DNA of 64,000 nucleotides from assembly GCA_027924585.1 (NCBI GenBank), contig BSBM01000711.1:9497001-9561000 (forward strand). The letters are read 5' to 3'. Below, piece after piece: positions 56,130-64,000 of this stretch. This stretch comes from Larix kaempferi. Its lineage: Eukaryota; Streptophyta; Pinopsida; Pinales; Pinaceae. Below the pieces are notes generated by a model. The model saw nothing but the letters and a program-made list of their open reading frames with translations. It had not been told where the DNA came from and did not search any database. Made by a program: the position numbers and the translations under genes. Positions within the stretch are counted from its first letter, which is position 1. Every line of letters starts with the position of its first letter.

Positions 56130-56913
56130 TGGTTTCTTGTCTTGAGATGGGGGCTCAATAGGCGGCTCCTGAATGCCGACTTAATCATCCATTGTATCTG
56201 GAGCTTCTTCACCATTTTAGAGGCAGGAGAAGAATCCATATACAAGAGATAGAGCTTTTGTTGAACACATCTATGTCCTCGAGTGAATTTCTCATCACAA
56301 TTATAACAAAACCCTTTTTATCTACTTTCCTACATCTATGTTTCAGACAAATTCTTGATAGGAGTTGATCGAGGAGCTGGAGGGATGGGAGGTCGTTGAG
56401 AACCCACATTTCGAAAGGGGATAGAAGTGGGTTTGAAGCATTGTTGGGTTGCAATCTTGTCTTCTGCGAACTTAGCCAACCCCAGGGCTTCCATCACTGT
56501 GTTGGGTCAGAACATTTTAACCTTTGAGCGGATTTCATCCTTAAGACCAGTGATAAAACAAGTCCTGTAGAATTCATCAGACAATCCTTCTGTGTGATAG
56601 GCTAGTTTTTCAAATTCTGTCTGATACTCTCTCAGAGTGCCAATTTGGCAAGGTTTAGTGCCAACGGTACCATTGAAGAGCTTCCTATTCCAAATGAAAG
56701 GGTGCAAGTGGAACTTTTTGGACATCAAAAGTATTATGCAGACTAAAATATTGTTCAGCATGATAGATCCATCTAGCTGGATCAGTACCCATTGTCTGAT
56801 GAAGAATCGGACTGTCATTTGTTGTTCATGGCTGAATGCTCAAGATGGAGGCTAAGAAATTTTTCATCCAGATCCTGGAGTTTGGTTTGGATGGCTGTAA
56901 GTGCTTCCTCCAT
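56130..56913 (-). pseudogene. gag of element G
   Basis: Starts at the minus-strand ATG 56913 ('MEEALTAIQTKLQDLDEKFL'). The capsid region includes 'TLREYQTEFEKLAYHTEGLS' and 'FITGLKDEIRSKVKMF' (56507-56650). A zinc knuckle 'CYNCDEKFTRGHRC' lies near 56270-56310 with a small frame break. The end 'PPSQDKKPE' meets the solo LTR. Frame changes near 56460 and 56700 mark it as a pseudogene. Confidence 0.7.
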
Positions 56914-58037
56914 GGTTTTTGCTCCTACGTGGGTGACAACCATAACTAGGAGGTTTTTTTTTTTTAGGGGGGGAATGGGTAGAAAAACATAAACATAACC
57001 TTATTTAGTAAAAGGAAATTTGGATTTGGGAAAAACTATGATGGATAATTGGGGTTTGACTAGGTTTTGGACACTTTTGAATGGATAGGGAAGCAAAAAA
57101 TGAGGAATTCAGAAGCGGGGTGAAAGAATGGAAAAATTTGTCAAAGAGGGACAAAGAAGCAGAAATAGGGAATGAACATAGTGGCAAAATTTGAAGGCGG
57201 TTGGGTGAAAATCAAAGAAGTTATGGCAAACCCTAAAAATAGACAAATGTGGTATTTCTGGCTTTGGGAAGTGGAATTTGGGATAGGGTCCTTAGGAATG
57301 AAAGATGCAGAATGAGATTACAAGGGTGTCAGGGATGTTTCAAGGGAAATAGAGTGAAAACAAAGAAGATATGGCGAAAAAAAAGAATTTTTTTATTTTA
57401 TTTTATTTTATTATTAATTTATTTCTAGAATGGATTTGCTACAGCGCAGAAGGGATCGAAAATAGATAGATCTGCAATGACGCGGAAGTGATCGACAACA
57501 GATGGATCTGAAACGGTGCCAAATGGATCGAAAAAGGCTGGATCTGAAATGGATTTAAGAATAGATCTGAAACGGTTGGATCTGGAACATCTTTCAGAAT
57601 GGATCTAAAATAGCTCGAAATTTATCGGCAACAGTTCAACTAAAAATAGATATGGACCCCAGGTATGTTCGGTTTCCTAACAATTCATGGGTTTCACTTC
57701 GTCACCAATGCTATCTTACGGCTTGTGTATTGGTGCTGTACCCCTCACTCCATGGCTCAGGTAAAACTGATAACCGCTTTGCCACAAACGATAGCTCTTG
57801 GTTTACCTCATGTGTGAGAACTAGTCAATCAGGTAGGGGTCGTTTCCTTTTCGCTGGCAGGTCCTCTCAATGGGCCAACTATTTCGGGGTTCCTGTGGTA
57901 CTCCTCACAATGAGTTTTAGGGATTATGCCCAAGTGCTTCCCACAGTTAAGCGTATAGGGATTATTCCCAGATCCAAACTTGCAACAGATGCGAAAAAAA
58001 TTAATTGGCAGAAATTCCACCCAATGAGCCCAAGAAA
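56914..58037 (-). other. Leader of element G
   Basis: About 1.1 kb between PBS and gag. The section 57420-57640 has many 'tggatctgaaa(c/t)gg'-like direct repeats. Plus-strand frame 57652-58083 is antisense and unsupported. The part nearest the PBS is shared with element H (61541-61649). Confidence 0.55.
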
Positions 58038-58051
58038 GTGCTATGATACCA
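58038..58051 (-). other. tRNA-iMet primer-binding site of element G
   Basis: The minus strand reads TGGTATCATAGCAC, one base from the usual TGGTATCAGAGCAC, with a 2-nt spacer to the LTR. Confidence 0.85.
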
Positions 58052-58053
58052 GA

Positions 58054-58438
58054 TGTGAAGAACCTGCAATAATTAATTACTGAAAAAACACGAGATAGCA
58101 AAAATAACAGAACTCATAATCGCTTTATTGATCACAGGCCACTTCGAGGGGGCTCCTTTGAGCAAGCTCAATACAAATAATTTCATGGTGCCTTCATTGG
58201 TCTCAACACAAACTTATATACTAAGTCTAGGCGCCAATACCATGTGTCAATACAAACCATGGGCCAATACAAACTATGGATCAACAATTACTACGGGACG
58301 ACTTACAAAGCATATGCGTCCAACAACAATAATACAAACTATGGATCAACAAATACTACGAGACGACTTACAAAGCACATGTATCCAACAACAATATACT
58401 AACAAAGTAAATAGAAGGGTTTACATGGTTTCCTAACA
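58054..58438 (-). repeat. 5' LTR of element G
   Basis: Plus-strand TGTGAAGAAC...CCTAACA. Nearly identical to 53518-53936 except for the 30-bp duplication there. Confidence 0.88.
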
Positions 58439-58443
58439 TATCT

Positions 58444-59200
58444 TGCATGGATGGTGTTTATTTTGGTTGTGTACTCGAAAAACGTCATCGAGATAGTTTT
58501 GAAAAACGTACCTCTTGGCACTCCTTGGACCCCCTGGAGCTTGTGCATAGTGACTTGTGTGGTCCTCTTCCATCTGATTCCTTTTTTGGTTTCAAATACT
58601 TCTTACCTTTCATTGATGATTACTCTAGACACACTTGGGTTCATTTATAAAACTTAAGAGTGAAGTATTTAACATGTTCTTGGCCTACAAGGCCCTTGTT
58701 GAAAAAAAATCTGGTCATCAAATTATTAAGTTAAGATCTAATAATGGAGGAGAATATGTTAACTATAATTTCACTACTTTCTGCATTGGACAAGTAATCC
58801 AACAACAACACACGGCTCCATATACACCACAACAAAATGGTGCAGCTGAACGAAAGAACCGCACTTTAAAAGAAATGGCTAATTGTACGCTTCAAGCTAA
58901 GGGACTAAGTCTTCAATTTTGTGTTGAATCCATAAATTTTGCAAATTACATAGTTAATCTCACCCCCACTAAATCTTTACAATATATCACACAGGAAGAA
59001 GCATGGAGTAAAATTAAACCAAATGTAAGTCACTTCCGTGTGTTTGGTAGTGAAGCATGGGATCATATTCCAGATGAAAAACGGAAAGCACTCCAGCCTA
59101 AAGTGAAAAGTGCATATTTGTTAGATATTCTAAAAGCGTAAAAGGTTATAGAATTCCTCATACACAATATCATGATATAATTATTAGAAGATATGTTAAA
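58444..59200 (+). pseudogene. Copia integrase (element F), second part
   Basis: Resumes the frame cut at 53517: 'MDGVYFGCVLEKRHRDSF' (pre-integrase Cys region), 'LELVHSDLCGPLPSDSFFG', 'FLPFIDDYSRHTWVHL' and, one frame on, 'IKLRSNNGGEYVNYNF', 'YTPQQNGAAERKNRTLKEMA' and 'HFRVFGSEAWDHIPDEKRKA'. The catalytic site 'RSNNGGEY' has Asn where Asp is required ('R-x-DNGGEY'). Frame changes occur near 58640 and 59140. Confidence 0.85.
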
Positions 59201-60130
59201 TTTGATTAAAATATCTTGGCTTGCGAGCCCAACTCAATGTTTGTGCCATCTCTTTCCTACGAGCCTAATTCGATGCTTGTGCCTTCTTATACTCACAAAT
59301 TCCTTGACATCATTCCAATTCCAGTTTCTGATGATAACAGTGAGGATGAAATTCCACCTCCACCTACTCATTTTCCTCTAGTTGCACCAACACAATCGCT
59401 TCCTCGATGGGTCCGTTCAACATGTGAAGCAGCTGGTGATCTTGTCGGTGATCCTAGAGATCAACAACGAACGTGTTCTCAGTTCCAATGAGCCTCTTCT
59501 CTTTTGGCTCGATTTTCCGAGAATCATGATCCAAATACTTTTGCAGAAGCTTCAAGGAAACCATATTGGGATGCAGCTATGGATGAAGCATATCATTCCT
59601 TAATGGCAAATGATACTTGGGATCTTGTCCGTCTTCCAAAAGGAAGAAATGTTTTTCAGATGTAAATGGGTCTACCGAACTAAGTATGCCTTAGATGTAA
59701 GTGTTGAAAGGATTAAGGAAAGGTTAGTTGCCAAAGGTTTTTCCCAAGTTGAATGAATTGACTACAATGAAACCTTTTCCCCTGTCACAAAAATGAACTC
59801 CATCCACCTTGTTCTTTCCCTTGTAGCCTTACATAAATGGGAGGTCCGTCAAATGGATGTCAAGTCTTCATTTTTACATGCTGATTTGAAGCAGGAAATT
59901 TACATGGAACAACCTCCTAGATAAGATCAGAATGACTCTAACCTTGTTTGTCTCCTTAAAAAATCCTTATATGGCGTTAAGCAATCCCCTCAAGCCTAGT
60001 ATGCCAAAATGGATAGCTTTCTCCTTGACACTAGTTTTTCTAGATGTCATTCTGACCCTAATGTCTATACCAAGAAAGTAGGAAAAAAATCTCATCATCC
60101 TTGTTCTTTATGTTGATGATTTTATTCTTA
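59201..60130 (+). pseudogene. Copia RT, main part (element F)
   Basis: After a linker, the plus strand encodes 'PYWDAAMDEAYHSLMANDTW', 'CKWVYRTKYALDVSVERIKE', 'YNETFSPVTKMNSIHLVLSL', 'WEVRQMDVKSSFLHADLKQE' and 'KKSLYGVKQSPQA'. The YVDD catalytic motif is intact in 'LVLYVDDFIL' (about 60105-60130). Frameshifts near 59650 and 60085 and several stops are present. Confidence 0.8.
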
Positions 60131-61026
60131 CTGATAGCAACCTTAATCTTTTAACCCATGTGAAATCTAGTCTTAAGCAAAAATTTGAAATGACAAAGTT
60201 AGGACATTTGCATTATTTTCTTGGCCTCCAAGGTTTGCAAACCAAAGAAAGAATCTTTCTTTCTAAGTCTAAGTATGCTTGTGACCTTCTTCATCGCTTT
60301 CACGTGGAATACTGTAAACCAACCCCCTCTCCCTTCCAGTCTGGAGTCAAAATTTATGCCACTTTCACTTCACCCGAAGTTGATGCCACCCTATATCGTC
60401 AGCTTGTTGGTAGTCTCTTACACTTGACTCATACCATCCTGATGTTTCCTTTCTCGTTGGTTGTGTTTCCAACTATATGCAATCGCCCCATGAAATTCAT
60501 TGTAAAGCAGCAAAAATAATACTTCAATATATTCGGGGTACAATTCAGTTTGGGATTCATTACAATTCACCGGGGACTCCTTTGTTGGTTGGTTTCACTG
60601 ATTTCCTATTGGGTTGACGATCCTGATGATTAGAAGTCTACTACAGGTTATGTTTTTTGTCTGGGTTCTAGACTTGTCACTTGGGATTGTAAGAAAAAAC
60701 AAGCTCTTGATCTCTCTTCAGTAGAAGCAGAGTATCGTGCAGTAGTTAATGCCATGCAAGCAACTTTATGGCTTTGATATATCCTTTTAGAGTTTGAATT
60801 CCAGCAGCAACATCCAACTCCCCTTTGGTGTGACAATCAAAGTTCCATAAAGCTCACCAAAGATCCAGTTTAAAATCAACGCAAAAAACACATTGAGATA
60901 CATATGCACTTCATAAGAAATCTTGTTCATGATCACCTTCTTGAAGTGCTCTTTTTCCCTACAGATGATCAAATTGCAAACATATTCACCAAATCTCTTA
61001 CAGAAGGGAAGTTTTCTAAACTTTGA
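60131..61026 (+). pseudogene. Copia RT end and RNase H (element F)
   Basis: Contains 'FEMTKLGHLHYFLGLQGLQT' (60184-60243), 'VDATLYRQLVGSLLHLTHTI', 'KSTTGYVFCLGSRLVTWDCK', 'ALDLSSVEAEYRAVVNAMQA', 'LWCDNQSSIKLTKDPV' and 'DDQIANIFTKSLTEGKFSKL', the standard RT-RNH end of copia polyproteins. Frameshifts near 60460-60520 and several stops are visible. Confidence 0.8.
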
Positions 61027-61121
61027 TCTATGTTAGGAGCTCGAGAACTTGTCATTAAGAGGGGATAGGCTCTAACTCCTCCTTTCTCCTAATAGTGTCA
61101 CATGTCACTTTTGTAAATCCT
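61027..61121 (+). other. 3' end of copia F, LTR not resolved
   Basis: Contains ATTAAGAGGGGA (about 61053-61064), which suits a copia polypurine tract. The following sequence does not start TG, and element H starts at 61122, so the 3' LTR of F was not defined. Confidence 0.4.
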
Positions 61122-61649
61122 TGTTAGGAACCCATGTCAACCCTTCTATTTACTTTGTTAGTATATTGTTGTTGGACGCATATGCTTTGTAAGTTGTCCC
61201 GTAGTATTTGTTGATCCATAGTTTGCATTATTGTTGTTGGACGCATATGCTTTGTAAGTCGTCCCGTAGTAATTGTTGATCCATATTTTGTATTGGCCTA
61301 TGGTTTGTATTGACACATGGTATTGACCCATGGTATTGGTGCCTAGACTTAGTATATAAGTTTGTGTTGAGACCAATTAAAGTATTGTGAAGTTATTTGT
61401 ATTGAGCTTGCTCAAAGGAGGTTGCCCCCTCGAAGTGGCCTGTGATCAATATAAAAGTGATTCTGAGTTCTGTTATTTCTGCTATCTCATGTGTTTTCAT
61501 TAATTAATTATTGCAAAATCTTCACATCTGGTATCAGAGCACTTTCTTGGGCTCGCTTGGTGAAACTTCTGCCAAATTTATTTTTCGTATCTATTGCAGC
61601 TTCGGATATGGTAATAATCCCTATCCACTTAACTATGAGAAGTAATTGG
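61122..61649 (+). mobile_element. 5' LTR, PBS and leader of element H (relative of G)
   Basis: LTR 61122-61526 (TGTTAGGAAC...TCTTCACA) is the reverse complement family of the G LTRs, with a TATATAAGTT box at about 61354. The exact tRNA-iMet PBS TGGTATCAGAGC lies at 61529-61540. The following leader ('actttcttgggctcgc...') matches G up to about 61645. At 61650 another LTR begins. H is thus the plus-strand start of a G-family element interrupted by element I. The ATCCT at 61117-61121 would be its left target duplication. Confidence 0.82.
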
Positions 61650-62373
61650 TGTTAACACCTAAAAAGTGCTCACTAGCTCATTCCCTTATTCACATGACCC
61701 ATTTGTCCACTTTTCCACCATCTGAGCCTCTGAAACCAACAAAAGGTCACCAAAAGACCTTAGTACACCGCTTTTTCCATTAAAAAAGATTATTTTTCCT
61801 GAAAAGCATAAAAAACCCTAAAAAAGGGTCCAAATTCCCAAAAATATTAAAAAGGGAATTAAAATATTATTTTTATTCAAAAAAGGAAAAAGGAGGGAAA
61901 AGTACCTAAACCATGTTGGTCAATACCATTTGGTTTCCACAAAACCACAAATGGTATTTCCCACCACCGAAACCTATAAAAAGGTGGTAGGGGCTCCTCA
62001 TTTAAGATCCATCCATTATCTCATCCTCATGCTGCCGAAATCTTCCTTGAGCATTTTGGCCATTGTAAGCAACCTTGGAGAAGGAGACCTCTTGGATCTT
62101 GGAGCTACTCATCTTGGGAGTTACTCAACATCAACCTTCACCATTGAAGGTATTATCGCAAGCACTTGCTTGTCCCCCATTTTTCAATACAAATTCATTC
62201 TTTAATATTTTCTTGTTCTTGTTTTTTAAATGTTTACACTATTTGCTTATATTCTTGCATAGATCCATGATTAGTTTTGTTTAGATTAGTTTCTTGTTTA
62301 ATTCTATTGAAACTGCTGCTACTAGTTAGCAGGTGCCCATAGCACTAAGCCTGGTTGCAAAACCGGGCCAACA
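61650..62373 (+). repeat. 5' LTR of gypsy element I
   Basis: TGTTAACACC...CGGGCCAACA, 724 bp, with a 'cctataaaaagg' TATA box at about 61973-61984. It lies directly before a PBS-like site. It is inserted into the leader of H; ATTGG (61645-61649) would be the left target duplication. The 3' LTR lies outside the window. Confidence 0.7.
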
Positions 62374-62378
62374 GTTTT

Positions 62379-62393
62379 TGGAGACTCTGCTGG
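62379..62393 (+). other. Degenerate tRNA-Arg primer-binding site of element I
   Basis: TGGAGACTCTGCTGG resembles TGGCGACTCCGCTGGGGA, the complement of plant tRNA-Arg(ACG) used by Ogre/Tat-like elements. There are mismatches at the fourth and tenth positions, and the match ends after 15 bases. Confidence 0.6.
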
Positions 62394-62607
62394 CTTTGAA
62401 CAATAGATCTCTAGCTTTGCTTTCAATCTTAGTTTTTTATTAGTTTTTAGCCTTTAGATCCATAGATATGCCATTCTAAACAGCAGATCCATTGTTGTTC
62501 TAGTTTTTGGCCCCATCTATTGCCATTAATAGCCCAAAATTCTCAATTTTCGGGTTCGTTTTTCGGCTTCCGTGCACGGCTTTCGCCTTGCGGTTTTTAG
62601 CCTGATA
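62394..62607 (+). other. Leader of element I, no gene
   Basis: T-rich sequence without an open reading frame of note. Confidence 0.45.
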
Positions 62608-62888
62608 GTCACGCGGTCCATCGCGACTTTTTGAATTTTTTCCGCGTGGTTCACTGTGACTTTTCGGATTTTTTTCGCGCGGTTCACCGCGGCTTCGCGG
62701 CCTATTTCCGCGCTGCATATCGCGGCTGCGCGGCCATTTTCCGCGCGGATCCCCGCGGCTTCGCGGACATTTTCCGCGATGCACATCGCAACAGTGCGCC
62801 TAAATCCCGCGCGGTTCATCGCGACTGTGCGACAGAAACCCACGTGGTCCATCGCGGATTTTCTGTCAAAAGCCGCGCTGCTTATTTT
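62608..62888 (+). repeat. CpG-rich 33-bp tandem array in the leader of element I
   Basis: About eight diverged units of 33 bp (boundaries near 62640, 62673, 62706, 62739, 62772, 62805, 62838, 62871), with cores like 'ttccgcgcggatccccgcgg'. Units are rich in CGCG and partly self-complementary. As 33 is a multiple of three, both strands stay open. An 11-residue repeat like 'FRAVHRGFAAY' appears on the plus strand and 'PRGKxxRSR' on the minus strand. No family recognised. Confidence 0.85.
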
Positions 62889-64000
62889 TTCATTCGGCCA
62901 TTCCGATTCAAAAAATTATTTTTTACTGTATTTTCTGCCCACATAGCACATTTTTACAGTATTAAATTCTGCATAATTTACAGCCATAGAAAAAAAATTT
63001 ACTATTTAAATGCACATCTAGAAGTCTTTTTAAAAATTTTCAAGAAAGTGAAAGAAAGACTTATTTTGCAGTTTATCTAGGTTAAAAAAATTTCCTGTTT
63101 ACTTCTTTAAATATCTTGCCCTTAGCAATTTCCTTGAAAAGAAATCCATTTATTTCTTTTAGAAGTAATATTATTTGCTTTTATATTTCAAGAAATCCTT
63201 TGTTTTTTGAATAAAGTCATTGAAAAGCATTTAATTTCCATCTATTGAAAAAGTCATAAATTTGCTTTTCTATTTTCGAAAGATCCTTTATTTTTTGAAA
63301 TTTTCAGTAAAGCATTTACTTCTTTCAAGTTCAGTTTACAATACCACATGTGCACCCACTTGATCACTTAATTGAACTGAGCCTTAAAACTTACCCTAAT
63401 TTCAACACACTTTTAACCCCACTTGGGGAACACTAAAAGAACTTTGTAGCTAGGTAGTATTGGGGGGATAGGTGTTCCAATAACACCCCTCAGTTATTAC
63501 ATCTGAGACATAGTTGTTGTCCTTTAGGGAGCTAAAACCTCTTAGTATTTATTGGCGCGGTCACAACCGATTTGTGGGAAGGCCTCTCCCCTAGGAGGGT
63601 TGAAGTCGCGAGGATGGTTCCAGAAGCCTGAGTGGAATACCGAAATCCATTCAGTAACCGAAGGGCTACCATTCGCAGTTCTCGGGATATCCCTGTATTG
63701 GGATATTGTGATCAAAGGACCAAACGGCAGATTTACCTTTTCTCGACGCGTCATGAACAGAGTATCCTAGTAGCCTTTATTTAGGATTGATTACCCGGTG
63801 TCCCTCCCGATAGGGGGATATCTAGCCGTTGTCTCAACACTCATATTGTCTGACTTGGATTTCATCACCTTGCAGAGGATATCGTTTGTTTGAGTCACAA
63901 TACTTTTAGTTAGGTGTTTGCATGATTCAACCCACCTTTGGTCTAGTTACACCTATTTTTTCTAGAAGTCGTTTGCATGTTGGTACTCTGACCATTTGTT
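62889..64000 (+). other. Leader continuation of element I, no coding region reached
   Basis: Up to 63420 the DNA is T-rich with several imperfect repeats of 'ttttgaaa'/'aagaaatcc'. From about 63530 the composition becomes GC-balanced ('ttggcgcggtcacaacc', 'ctcccctaggagggttgaag', 'gggatatccctgtattggga'). This is suggestive of a conserved leader of an Ogre/Tat-like element (inference). No gag frame starts before the window ends; the short frames at 63542-63770 are not supported. Confidence 0.4.

Larger units (their letters stand above)
53518..58438 (-). mobile_element. Gypsy element G (Reina-like), with RT and integrase cores deleted
   Basis: LTRs 53518-53936 and 58054-58438 with exact TATCT duplications (53513-53517 and 58439-58443). 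On the minus strand: 5' LTR, tRNA-iMet PBS, long leader, gag, zinc knuckle, protease, a short pre-RT segment, then a jump to the end of RNase H, integrase zinc region, and a second jump over the integrase core. Short LTRs with iMet priming and a 'GHTGLFKMYDQEQCNFFWQG' integrase segment suit the Reina-type chromovirus group (inference). A 613-bp solo LTR is inserted between gag and protease. It lies within the pre-integrase region of copia F. Confidence 0.88.

Noticed and set aside
62500-63080. Arg-rich proteins on both strands as genes
   Set aside because: The frames are open because a 33-bp GC-rich repeat contains no stops in either direction; no start context or family supports them.

Overview
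This is a gene-poor, AT-rich stretch of a plant nuclear genome made almost entirely of nested LTR retrotransposons. Evidence for a plant: primer-binding sites complementary to plant tRNA-Asp, tRNA-iMet and tRNA-Arg, Ty1/copia and Ty3/gypsy polyproteins of plant type, long solo LTRs, and insertions inside insertions. I see no convincing host gene, tRNA or rRNA. The density of old, decayed, nested elements would suit a large-genome seed plant such as a gymnosperm, but nothing here fixes the species.

Layout. 1-7.8 kb: an old dispersed repeat whose second copy lies at about 23.4-25.3 kb. The first copy is split by a 6.03-kb insertion (640-6670), which itself holds a 2.3-kb solo LTR (1825-4145). 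8.5-10.5 kb: short repeats and a possible copia LTR. 10.5-20.6 kb: a decayed minus-strand gypsy element (gag, tRNA-Asp PBS, probable LTR) split by a 6.3-kb gypsy element (10767-17039) that keeps gag and protease but has lost reverse transcriptase, RNase H and integrase. 25.3-51.65 kb: a minus-strand copia (D) split by another minus-strand copia (C, 26269-50083). C carries a 2.5-kb solo LTR in its RT gene (29196-31675) and a 14.4-kb gypsy element in its 5' LTR (35666-50056). 51.65-61.1 kb: a plus-strand copia (F) split by a minus-strand, RT- and integrase-core-deleted gypsy element (G, 53518-58438), which itself holds a GC-rich solo LTR (55512-56124). 61.1-64 kb: the 5' end of a plus-strand relative of G (H), interrupted by the 5' LTR and leader of another gypsy element (I) that runs off the window.

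Most notable is the 14.4-kb element at 35666-50056. Its LTRs are about 4.05 kb, and each contains a roughly 624-codon open reading frame, damaged at different places in the two copies, plus a second smaller conserved frame. Its internal region is one reading frame, gag-protease-RNase H-RT-(degenerate RNase H)-integrase, broken only by four in-frame stops. An intact archaeal-type RNase H lies before the RT, while the usual gypsy RNase H after the RT has lost most of its catalytic acids.

Seven insertions have flanking 5-bp duplications, three of them with one mismatch, and one more has its first copy only. This gives relative ages: D before C before the 14.4-kb element, and F before G before the small solo LTR. 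Several elements are non-autonomous and would have needed enzymes from relatives to move.
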